Source: Burkholderiaceae bacterium
Lineage (GTDB): Bacteria > Pseudomonadota > Gammaproteobacteria > Burkholderiales > Burkholderiaceae
Direction of reading: 5' to 3'
Length of the DNA: 5,885 nt
Assembly: GCA_022701965.1 (NCBI GenBank)
Contig: JAKONL010000442.1
Coordinates: 1-5,885 of the forward strand
Position numbers and translations under genes: made by a program. Positions within the stretch are counted from its first letter, which is position 1. Every line of letters begins with the position of its first letter. The notes beneath the pieces are model-generated. The model was given only the letters and a program-made list of their open reading frames with translations, had not been told where the DNA came from and did not search any database. This document shows positions 1 through 5,295 of this stretch, piece after piece.

Positions 1-336
1 GAGCGACGCAGCCTGTTTGCGGTGCTTTCCGCGCGCGTCGGTTCGATCACCGACAATCGCCTGGGTGGATGGCACAGCTACCGCGCGTCGAAGGCGGCGC
101 TCAACATGCTGGTGAAGACCGCCGCGATCGAAGTCCAGCGCAGCCAGCCGAACGCCGTGCTGGCCGCGCTGCATCCGGGAACGGTCGATTCGGCGCTCTC
201 CGGGCCGTTTCGCGGGGCGCAGATCGGCCGGCCGGCAGACGACGTCGCGGCCGACCTGCTGCGCGTCGTCGACGGGCTGACGGCGGCCGATTCCGGCGGC
301 TTCTTCACTTACGCGGGCGAGGCGTTGCCCTGGTAG
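1..336 (+). CDS. Short-chain dehydrogenase/reductase, CsgA (C-factor)-like, C-terminal part
   Basis: The gene enters from the left edge; the frame is open from base 1 and stops at TAG 334-336, leaving 111 residues. Family members are classical Rossmann-fold NAD(P)H oxidoreductases of about 230-250 residues, so roughly the N-terminal half, with the cofactor-binding glycine motif, lies outside. The active-site segment is present: Ser15 (in ARVGSI) and Y27-x3-K31 (in SYRASKAAL), followed by the LHPGTVDS segment near residues 56-63 that follows the active site in this family. The phrases DNRLGGWHSYRASKAALNML and HPGTVDS are typical of the subgroup annotated as C-factor or cell-to-cell signalling dehydrogenases. 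The substrate is unknown for most of these proteins, and the CsgA name does not imply Myxococcus-type signalling. It is probably cytoplasmic. It converges on the extensin-like gene, with 15 bases between stops. The family call is firm; substrate and role are not inferable. Confidence 0.9.
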   Translation, partial: ERRSLFAVLSARVGSITDNRLGGWHSYRASKAALNMLVKTAAIEVQRSQPNAVLAALHPGTVDSALSGPFRGAQIGRPADDVAADLLRVVDGLTAADSGGFFTYAGEALPW

Positions 337-351
337 CGGAACCTGCAGTCG

Positions 352-1071
352 TCAGCGGCACATCGAATAGCCGCCGGTCTCGAAATGGAAGTGGTCGTGG
401 TGCGCGGCGTTGTAGTCCGGTCCGAGCACGCCCTTGAAGTAGCGGCAGGCGCCGTCGTGGACATCGCGCAGGAACAGCGCGGCGGGCGGTGCATCGGCGG
501 CCTGCGCGTGCTGCCAGTGCGACAGCACGCCGATGCGCCGTCCGTCGGCCAGCGTCAGCGCCGCGATGTCGAGCGCGTCCGCCGTCGCATGCCGGCTGCG
601 CGAAGCGCCGGGCGCCACCCCGTCGCCGAGGTTCACGTTGCGGCAGGCATAGCTGCCCAGATGCTCGACCGACGCCACGCGCTGCCCGTAGCGCCGCTCG
701 GCCGCCGGCTGCAGCGCATGCCGCTCCCACATGTGGAACGACAGCGCCATCGGACAGCTCAGGACCACCGGCGGGCCGAAGCGGATCGCGGCCGACCGCA
801 GGCGGACCGCGTTGGCGAAGCCGCAGCCGGCACCCGTCACCCGATCGGGCACTTGGTCGTACTGCATGCCCGTGGTGGCGAGGGCGGCCGTGCACAGGGC
901 AGGGTCGTCGCGCGTGCGCGCCAGCTTCATCGGGGTCAGCCAGTCGGGTGGGGCGGCGACGTCGAGCGGCGCCCAGGGGTCGTAGCGCTCGGGAATCTTC
1001 AGCGCGCCGACGTAGACGGCGTAGATCGCCGCCACCGCGGCGGTGAACACGACCAGAAAGAGCCAGCGCAA
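352..1071 (-). CDS. Extensin-like C-terminal domain protein, membrane-anchored
   Basis: A protein of 239 residues if it starts at TTG 1071. Residues 3-22 are hydrophobic (WLFLVVFTAAVAAIYAVYV), which suggests an N-terminal membrane anchor or uncleaved signal with the rest in the periplasm. The remainder matches the bacterial extensin-like C-terminal family (PF06904), whose function is poorly known and which resembles LAS metallopeptidases (VanX/MepA type). The visible metal-ligand pattern is His161-x6-Asp168 (HATADALD) and His227-x-His229 in HHDHFHF. Six cysteines (60, 83, 106, 143, 209, 238) could form disulfides. The TTG start is chosen because GGAAG (1079-1083) lies 7 bases upstream, just after the stop of the transglutaminase gene, and because it begins right at the hydrophobic segment. 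There is no ATG nearby; the next candidate is a GTG seven codons inside, which would cut the anchor. It is probably translated from the same mRNA as the upstream gene. Peptidase activity on peptidoglycan is an inference. Confidence 0.87.
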   Translation of the reverse strand: MRWLFLVVFTAAVAAIYAVYVGALKIPERYDPWAPLDVAAPPDWLTPMKLARTRDDPALCTAALATTGMQYDQVPDRVTGAGCGFANAVRLRSAAIRFGPPVVLSCPMALSFHMWERHALQPAAERRYGQRVASVEHLGSYACRNVNLGDGVAPGASRSRHATADALDIAALTLADGRRIGVLSHWQHAQAADAPPAALFLRDVHDGACRYFKGVLGPDYNAAHHDHFHFETGGYSMCR

Positions 1072-1078
1072 CTCCGCG

Positions 1079-1083
1079 CTTCC
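1079..1083 (-). promoter_or_regulatory. Ribosome binding site for the extensin-like gene (supports TTG start)
   Basis: GGAAG on the minus strand lies 7 bases before TTG 1071 and 2 bases after the stop of the upstream gene (1086-1088). It is the only reasonable Shine-Dalgarno match in the 14-base gap and is what decides the TTG start. Confidence 0.55.
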
Positions 1084-1085
1084 GC

Positions 1086-2003
1086 TCAGCCGCCGCGGCG
1101 CGTGACGGAGACGCTCGCCTCCAGCCCGACGTAGGCATCGGCGTCGCCGAACCAGCTGCCCGACACCGGTGCGGCGAAAGCCGGATCGCGCGCCACACCG
1201 ACGCGTATCAGCTGGTTGCCGCCGAGCAGGTTGTTGGTCGGGTCGTAGGCGACCCAGCCGGCGCCCGGCAGGTAGGCCTGCAGCCAGGCGTGCGTGGCGC
1301 CCGCGCCGGTCGTGGGCGCGCCCGGCAGTCCGGTGCCGGCCTTGGCGGCGACGGCGTTGACGTCGAGCGCGACATCGTAGAGATAGCCCGAGACGAAGCG
1401 CGTCGCGACGCCGAGCCGGCGCATGGCCTCCATCATCAGCAGCGCATAGTCGCGGCAGCTGCCGCCGTTGAGCGCGAGCGTCTGCAGCGGCGTCTGCGTG
1501 CCCTGCGCGTCGCGCGTCGTGTAGCGGAAGTTCTGGAAGATGTGCTGGTTCATGCGACCGAGCAGGTCGCGGGTGGGCGTCGGGCCGTCGTGGCGGAGGA
1601 ACTTGTGCGCCCAGGCGATGAGCTTGCCGTCGGGGTCGTCGTGGTGCGGGCGCAGGTAATGCTCGAGATCGAGCCGGTCCTGCAGCGAGTAGGCGAACGG
1701 CAGGAATTCGGCCGACGGGGACAGCAGCGAGAGATCCTGCGTCACGTCGGCCCGCTCGATCGTGAACGAACAGGTCAGCCGCAATTCCGTGGCCGCCTCG
1801 ATCGGCTGGACCAGCGCCACGGAGTTGGAGTGCGGGTCCTGGATCATCCGGACGATCGCGTTGGGGCTGACGCGCAGGTCGGTGGCCAGCACGCGCAGGT
1901 CGTGGCTGTCGCGCGGCCGGAACATCACGCGATGCTCGCCGAAGGTCACGGGCTTGCTGTAGCGGTAGACGGTGTCGTGGACGATGTCGTAACGGGTGGG
2001 CAT
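1086..2003 (-). CDS. Transglutaminase-like domain protein (bacterial N-terminal plus catalytic domain)
   Basis: A 305-residue protein. Residues 1-80 or so (MPTRYDIVHDTVYRY, then MFRPRDSHDLRV) match the bacterial transglutaminase-like N-terminal region, a beta-rich domain. The catalytic papain-like transglutaminase core follows, with all three expected residues visible: Cys183 (NGGSCRDYALLM), His238 (ATHAWLQAYLPG) and Asp254 (WVAYDPTNN). The length is normal for the family, and a Gly/Ala/Thr-rich stretch at about 217-235 separates Cys from His. There is no signal peptide, so the protein is probably cytoplasmic. Bacterial members are often annotated as cysteine proteases; their substrates are mostly unknown, and cross-linking or peptidase activity cannot be told apart here. 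The ATG at 2001-2003 is the first usual start in the frame and fits the family's N-terminus, but no strong Shine-Dalgarno sequence precedes it. It is the first gene of a probable two-gene operon with the extensin-like gene and is divergent from cheB. Confidence 0.93.
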   Translation of the reverse strand: MPTRYDIVHDTVYRYSKPVTFGEHRVMFRPRDSHDLRVLATDLRVSPNAIVRMIQDPHSNSVALVQPIEAATELRLTCSFTIERADVTQDLSLLSPSAEFLPFAYSLQDRLDLEHYLRPHHDDPDGKLIAWAHKFLRHDGPTPTRDLLGRMNQHIFQNFRYTTRDAQGTQTPLQTLALNGGSCRDYALLMMEAMRRLGVATRFVSGYLYDVALDVNAVAAKAGTGLPGAPTTGAGATHAWLQAYLPGAGWVAYDPTNNLLGGNQLIRVGVARDPAFAAPVSGSWFGDADAYVGLEASVSVTRRGG

Positions 2004-2184
2004 GTCCGCATTGTGCGGGTCGATGCTGTTGTGCAGGCAATCGAATTTGTAGGGCGTCGCGCTGCGTTCGGCGGCCGGTTCGCGCAGGTCGCGCCTGCAT
2101 GCTTGCGGCGTCTCGCCTCCTTGCCGTCGCGCGGCTTCGCGGTGTGCGGTTTGCGACTACAGTCGGCCCATCAATTGACTTTTT

Positions 2185-2202
2185 GGAAACATTCATGGAA
2201 AC
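2185..2202 (+). repeat. Direct repeat GGAAAC, 12-base period
   Basis: GGAAAC occurs at 2185-2190 and again at 2197-2202, separated by ATTCAT. It begins 4 bases after a TTGACT box (2175-2180), inside the only AT-rich patch of the cheB upstream region. Spacing near one helical turn would fit a regulator binding one face of the DNA, but this is inference; a 6-base repeat can arise by chance. Confidence 0.35.
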
Positions 2203-2302
2203 GATCGAGGACGGCCACCGGCGCTCGTATTCCGCGGTTCCGATCGGTCGCTCTGCGAACGCCACCATCATGAAGGTTCACCAATGTTCATTCCTTGCGT
2301 GA
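2195..2302 (+). CDS. Possible small leader ORF overlapping the cheB start (doubtful)
   Basis: ATG 2195 opens a frame of 35 codons to TGA 2300-2302, beginning METIEDGHRRSYS. It overlaps the first 19 bases of cheB in another frame. GGAAAC (2185-2190) lies just upstream of the ATG and could weakly serve as a ribosome binding site. The peptide has no recognisable domain, no membrane segment and no run of a single regulatory amino acid. It could be a translationally coupled leader or simply chance; I lean towards chance because short open frames are common in GC-rich DNA. Confidence 0.2.
   Translation: METIEDGHRRSYSAVPIGRSANATIMKVHQCSFLA
2272..2276 (+). promoter_or_regulatory. Ribosome binding site of cheB-like gene
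   Basis: GAAGG ends 7 bases before ATG 2284, a good match and spacing. It supports this start over any internal start and places the CheB glycine-rich active-site loop at residues 9-15. Confidence 0.65.
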
Positions 2303-2862
2303 TCGCCGTCGGATCGGGTCTGGGCGGATTGGCCGTGATGCGCCGTGTCCTGCAGGGGCTGCCGGACGACTTCGCCGGCACCATCGTGCTTCTCATGCAT
2401 TCCGAGAGCGCCGATGTCGATCCGATCCCGCACCTGATGCAGGATCCCGGTCGGCTCCATGTGAGCACCGTGGCGGACGGGATGCATGTCTCGGCCGGCC
2501 ATGTGCATGTCGTGCCGCGCGGCTGCCATGCGCGCATCCGGGCCCCGGGGGTGTTCGAGATCGTCGGCCCCAAGCAGCAGCGGACGACGAGGCCGGCGAT
2601 CGACGACCTGTTCGTGTCCGTCGCCGCTGCCTACGGCAACCGGGCGATCGGCCTGGTGCTGACGGGCGACGGCAGCGACGGCACCGAGGGTGCCCGCGCC
2701 ATCGGCGCGGCGGGCGGCGTCTCGCTGGTGCAGAGCGTGGTCGACAGCGAGCATCCCGAGATGCCCGGCAGCGCGCTGGTCGGCGACCATCCGTACCAGT
2801 GCCTGCTGATCCACCAGATCGCACCCACCATCGTCGCCATCGCGCAGCGGCTCGCACGCTGA
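2284..2862 (+). CDS. Stand-alone CheB methylesterase-domain protein with altered nucleophile motif
   Basis: 192 residues, essentially one CheB_methylest domain. Classical CheB (about 350 residues) has an N-terminal receiver domain and hydrolyses glutamyl methyl esters, or deamidates glutamine, on chemoreceptors. Here the receiver is absent and the domain begins at once. Of the Ser-His-Asp triad, His39 (LLMHSES) and Asp132 (TGDGSDG, matching the usual TGMGxDG) are present, as is the conserved MPxSA segment (Met160-Pro161). The usual G-A/S-S-T/A-G-G loop reads G10-S11-G12-L13-G14-G15: with the terminal GG aligned, glycine occupies the nucleophile position and serine is one residue early. The protein may therefore be inactive, or may use Ser11 through a shifted loop. 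No receptor, CheR, CheA or CheW gene is within the window, so a chemotaxis role is not supported by context. No signal peptide; probably cytoplasmic. Domain identity is firm, function uncertain. Confidence 0.9.
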   Translation: MFIPCVIAVGSGLGGLAVMRRVLQGLPDDFAGTIVLLMHSESADVDPIPHLMQDPGRLHVSTVADGMHVSAGHVHVVPRGCHARIRAPGVFEIVGPKQQRTTRPAIDDLFVSVAAAYGNRAIGLVLTGDGSDGTEGARAIGAAGGVSLVQSVVDSEHPEMPGSALVGDHPYQCLLIHQIAPTIVAIAQRLAR

Positions 2863-2894
2863 CGCGGCGCCGTGGCGAGCCGGCTGCCGGCGCT

Positions 2895-4790
2895 TCAGCG
2901 CTCGTCCGGTCCGGCGTCTCTTTTTTTCGAGCGGCCCGTATCGAGCGCGCCGGCGAGCGCCGTGGGCAACGGCCACGGCTCGCCGTGCCAGCGCGCGGCC
3001 AGGAGCTCGGCACAGAGCGCGGCGAAGCTGAGCCCGCGCGAACCCATCGCGGTGCACAGCCACGGGCCGTCGGGCAGCGCTGCGTCGCGCGGCCCGACGA
3101 GCGGCCGCCGGTCCGCCGACGCGCAACGAACGCCGGCCCAGGCCCGCGCTTCGCCACGCTCGAAGGTCGACGCCAGATCGGCCGCCGCAGCGGGATGGAG
3201 GGCGTCGAGGCGGCTGCGATTGGCCTCGGCATCAGCGATCGTCACACCGGTGTCGCGGCGGTCGCGGTCATAGGTCGCGCCGGTCAGCCAGAACGCACCG
3301 CCGGCATCGGGCACGTGGGCGACCAGGTGCCCGTCGCCGTTGACCGGCATTCGCGGCAGTTGCGACATGGGCGACAGGCGCGGCATCGGTCCCCATGCCA
3401 CCTGCCCGCGCACCGGTTGCAACGGATGACCGGGCGCCAGCGCCGCGCTGTCGTGGCCCGCCGCGACGACCACGCGATCGGCCTGCGCCACGACGCCGCC
3501 TTCCGGATCGCTCAGGCGCCAGCGCGGCGTGGCCACGCCTTCGAATGGTTCGACGCGTTCGATCCGTGCGACGCGCCGACCGGTGAGCAGATCCACCCCC
3601 GGCTCCTGCAGCCATGCCGCCACCAGCCGCGCGGGCTTCACCCAGCCGGCACGGGCGTGCCATAGCGCGGCGGTGCCGGCAGGAAGGCCGGACGAGTGCA
3701 ATGTTTCGGCATCGGCGGGCCAGGATTCGTTCGGCCCGCAGGCGCTCCATTCCGGTGGTACGCGCGCGGCGCCGGACGCCCGGCGTTCGAGGACGCCGTC
3801 GCCGCGCCAGTCCGCGCCGTGGACGAGACGGCTCTCGAGCTGCTGCCAGGTCGCCCGGATGCCGGCGCGCGTGAGGCGCGAGAGCAGCGCGTCGTCCGGC
3901 GAGACATGCGGCGCGATCACGCCCACCGGCAGCCCGGACGCGCCGCCCGCTGGCCCGCCCGATGCGTCGATCACCGTCACGCGCCAGCCGCGGCGTGCCA
4001 GGCTCGCCGCGACGGCCGCGCCGGCCAGTCCGGCTCCGACCACCGCGCAGTGGCCCGGGGCGGTCGTGGCCGGCGGCGGGGTGCGCCGGCGCACGGTCCA
4101 GGCCGGTGCGAACTCGCCGCGCAGGCAGTCGCGCTTGGGCGGCAGGCCGGCCGCCTTGCGCACCCGGAAGCCGTTCTGCGCCAGTGCGTCGCGAACGGCC
4201 CGGGCGATGGTCCAGGTGGCGATGCCGGTGCCCGGGTGCGCGAAGCGCGAGACCGCCTTGAGCACCTCGGGCGACCACATCGACGGATTCAGCGCCGGGC
4301 TGAAACCGTCGAGGAAGATGCTGTCGGCCTCGAAGCGCTGCGCGCGCAGCATCGCCTGGACATCGCCGATGCACAGCGTCAGCAGCACGCGGCCGTCGTC
4401 GAACGCGAGGCGGTGGAAGCCGGGCAGCAGGCCGTGCCATTGATGCGCCAGCGCATCGGCCAGATCGCGCAGCTCGGGATAAGCCGCGGCGGCGCGACGC
4501 AGGTCGGCCTGCGAGACCGGGTGTGCTTCGACCGAGACGAAGTGCAGCATGCGCGGGCGCAGCGGATCGTCGCGCCAGGCCTGCCAGCAGGCCAGGAAAT
4601 TGAGGCCGAAGCCGAAGCCGGTCTCCAGGATGCGCCACTGCGCCGATCCGGCCCACGCCGCCGGCAGGCTGCTGCCGGCGATGAAGACATGGCGCGACTG
4701 CGCGAGCGCGCCGGTCTCGGTGTGATAGATGTCGCCGAAACGCGGGCTCAGCGGCACGCCGTCGGCGCGCCAGTCGACCGCTTCGCTCAC
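2895..4790 (-). CDS. mnmC: Bifunctional tRNA mnm5s2U34 biosynthesis protein MnmC
   Basis: 631 residues from GTG 4790, close to the 668 of the E. coli enzyme. It completes the wobble-uridine modification started by MnmEG: the C-terminal FAD domain removes the carboxymethyl group from cmnm5s2U and the N-terminal domain methylates the resulting nm5s2U using S-adenosylmethionine. Residues 1-235 are the methyltransferase domain, with the SAM-binding motif ETGFGFGLNFL (56-66) and the conserved FLDGFSPALNPSMW (159-172). After a short linker (PPPATTAPGH), the FAD domain begins with a Rossmann motif, GAGLAG (252-257) in AVVGAGLAGAAVAASLARRG, and contains PVRGQVAWGP and a late SRGLSFA segment. GTG 4790 is chosen because it aligns with the family N-terminus and avoids overlapping yggX; the Shine-Dalgarno sequence is weak. 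ATG 4859 is in frame but would overlap yggX by 38 bases and add a proline/arginine-rich tail. Probably co-transcribed with yggX, 31 bases upstream. Confidence 0.95.
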   Translation of the reverse strand: MSEAVDWRADGVPLSPRFGDIYHTETGALAQSRHVFIAGSSLPAAWAGSAQWRILETGFGFGLNFLACWQAWRDDPLRPRMLHFVSVEAHPVSQADLRRAAAAYPELRDLADALAHQWHGLLPGFHRLAFDDGRVLLTLCIGDVQAMLRAQRFEADSIFLDGFSPALNPSMWSPEVLKAVSRFAHPGTGIATWTIARAVRDALAQNGFRVRKAAGLPPKRDCLRGEFAPAWTVRRRTPPPATTAPGHCAVVGAGLAGAAVAASLARRGWRVTVIDASGGPAGGASGLPVGVIAPHVSPDDALLSRLTRAGIRATWQQLESRLVHGADWRGDGVLERRASGAARVPPEWSACGPNESWPADAETLHSSGLPAGTAALWHARAGWVKPARLVAAWLQEPGVDLLTGRRVARIERVEPFEGVATPRWRLSDPEGGVVAQADRVVVAAGHDSAALAPGHPLQPVRGQVAWGPMPRLSPMSQLPRMPVNGDGHLVAHVPDAGGAFWLTGATYDRDRRDTGVTIADAEANRSRLDALHPAAAADLASTFERGEARAWAGVRCASADRRPLVGPRDAALPDGPWLCTAMGSRGLSFAALCAELLAARWHGEPWPLPTALAGALDTGRSKKRDAGPDER

Positions 4791-4821
4791 GACGTGAGTT
4801 GTGGGGTCGGGCCGCAGGCGG

Positions 4822-5097
4822 TCAGGCGCCGGGCGGGGGGGTGTAGCCCTGCACGGCATCGGCGCCGTCGCCGAAGAAGTGCTTCTCCATCTGCCGCTTG
4901 AGGTACTCGCGCGCCCGCAGATCGGCCAGGTTCAGGCGGTTCTCGTTGACCAGCATGGTCTGCTGCTTGAGCCACGCGGCCCAGGCTTCCTTGCTGACGT
5001 TCTCCCACAGCTTCTTGCCGAGGTCGCCCGGATAGGGCGGGAAATCGAGTCCCTCCGCCTGCGTGCCGAGCTTGATGCACTGGACCATGCGTGCCAT
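4822..5097 (-). CDS. yggX: Probable Fe(2+)-trafficking / oxidative damage protection protein YggX
   Basis: 91 residues, exactly the length of E. coli YggX. Small cytoplasmic proteins of this family protect Fe-S enzymes from oxidative damage and are thought to take part in iron trafficking or Fe-S cluster repair; the mechanism is not fully settled. Hallmarks are visible in order: Cys7 (MARMVQC), the conserved residue near the N-terminus; [43 protein letters not shown]; and the C-terminal [11 protein letters not shown] 5097 is supported by the family start and by a strong Shine-Dalgarno sequence. It is the first gene of the leftward unit with mnmC and is divergent from the sulfate-binding gene. 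In some enterobacteria its homologue belongs to the superoxide regulon, but no SoxR/SoxS-type site can be recognised here. Confidence 0.97.
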   Translation of the reverse strand: MARMVQCIKLGTQAEGLDFPPYPGDLGKKLWENVSKEAWAAWLKQQTMLVNENRLNLADLRAREYLKRQMEKHFFGDGADAVQGYTPPPGA

Positions 5098-5106
5098 TGT
5101 GAGTTG

Positions 5107-5114
5107 CCTTCCTT
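5107..5114 (-). promoter_or_regulatory. Strong ribosome binding site of yggX
   Basis: The minus strand reads AAGGAAGG, 9 bases before ATG 5097. This is the best Shine-Dalgarno match in the window and fixes the yggX start. Confidence 0.7.
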
Positions 5115-5198
5115 GTGGGTGCGTCGGATGCCGGACCGCGCCGGGCAGCGCGTCGCGAAATGCGCTCGCCGCGCATCCGTTAGCTGTTTTGGTAATTA

Positions 5199-5228
5199 GG
5201 AACTGAGAATTTCGTCGTTCCCAGTTTC
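5199..5228. repeat. Inverted repeat upstream of the sulfate-binding gene
   Basis: GGAACTG (5199-5205) faces CAGTTTC (5222-5228), 6 of 7 positions complementary plus a G-T pair if transcribed. A nested alternative pairs GGAAC (5199-5203) with GTTCC (5217-5221). It lies in the AT-rich patch about 70-95 bases before the start codon, a plausible operator position. No regulator is assigned. Confidence 0.35.
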
Positions 5229-5232
5229 TTGC

Positions 5233-5250
5233 GCCGACTCGAGAATCGGC
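5233..5250. repeat. Short hairpin-forming inverted repeat in the probable 5' leader of the sulfate-binding gene
   Basis: GCCGA (5233-5237) and TCGGC (5246-5250) are perfect complements around an 8-base loop. No T-run follows, so it is not an intrinsic terminator. It could be an operator half-site pair or a leader hairpin; short GC-rich palindromes are also frequent by chance. Confidence 0.25.
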
Positions 5251-5280
5251 CGCTTCATCGATATGCCCCGTGCAAGAACA

Positions 5281-5287
5281 GAGAGAG
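5281..5287 (+). promoter_or_regulatory. Probable ribosome binding site of the sulfate-binding gene
   Basis: Purine-rich GAGAGAG ends 8 bases before ATG 5296. It is a moderate rather than perfect match, and supports the start that places the twin-arginine motif at residues 4-5. Confidence 0.5.
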
Positions 5288-5295
5288 CGGTACCC

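Larger units (their letters stand above)
2004..2283. other. Divergent intergenic region between the transglutaminase-like gene and cheB
   Basis: This 280-base stretch should hold promoters for both flanking genes. Most of it is as GC-rich as the coding DNA. The exception is an AT-richer patch at about 2170-2205, with TTGACT (2175-2180) on the plus strand and two GGAAAC copies. No good -10 box follows TTGACT at 16-18 bases, so no promoter can be assigned. A possible 35-codon reading frame runs from ATG 2195 to TGA 2302. No tRNA or riboswitch pattern is visible. Confidence 0.6.
5098..5295. other. Divergent intergenic region between yggX and the sulfate-binding gene
   Basis: 198 bases that should carry the promoters of both genes. 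The stretch at about 5178-5230 is clearly AT-richer than its surroundings and is the likely control region. It includes GTTAGCTGTTTTGGTAATTAG and an inverted repeat. A CysB-type regulator would be expected for a sulfate transport gene, but I cannot identify a defined CysB site or a convincing -35/-10 pair by eye. Confidence 0.55.

Noticed and set aside
355..374. GCGGC/GCCGC hairpin at the 3' junction of the dehydrogenase and extensin-like genes
   Set aside because: Only 5 base pairs, within coding sequence, with no T-run on either side.
305..2271. Long minus-strand alternative frames across the transglutaminase-like and extensin-like genes, including one continuous 639-codon frame
   Set aside because: The 639-codon frame is the true extensin-like frame merely left open through the upstream gene. 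Its first part is low-complexity Arg/Pro/Ala text out of frame with the transglutaminase-like gene, so it is not a fusion protein.
2867..2927. Possible terminator between cheB and mnmC: GCGCCG/CGGCGC pairing (2867-2872 and 2888-2893) and a run of seven T at 2921-2927
   Set aside because: The T-run is about 28 bases beyond the stem and is part of the mnmC coding sequence (Lys-Lys codons on the minus strand). No stem ends directly before it, so an intrinsic terminator is not supported.
4791..4859. Upstream ATG 4859 as the mnmC start
   Set aside because: It would overlap yggX by 38 bases and add 23 proline/arginine-rich residues with no counterpart in the family, whose similarity begins just after GTG 4790.
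2295..4901. Several long plus-strand open frames (300-456 codons) opposite mnmC and across cheB
   Set aside because: They are Arg/Ala/Pro/Gly-rich translations without domains, as expected for frames opposite real genes in GC-rich DNA. mnmC explains the same bases with clear motifs.
5189..5210. sigma-70 promoter for the sulfate-binding gene using TTGGTA or TAATTA-like boxes
   Set aside because: No pair of boxes with 16-18 base spacing has more than a weak match, so I report only an AT-rich control region.
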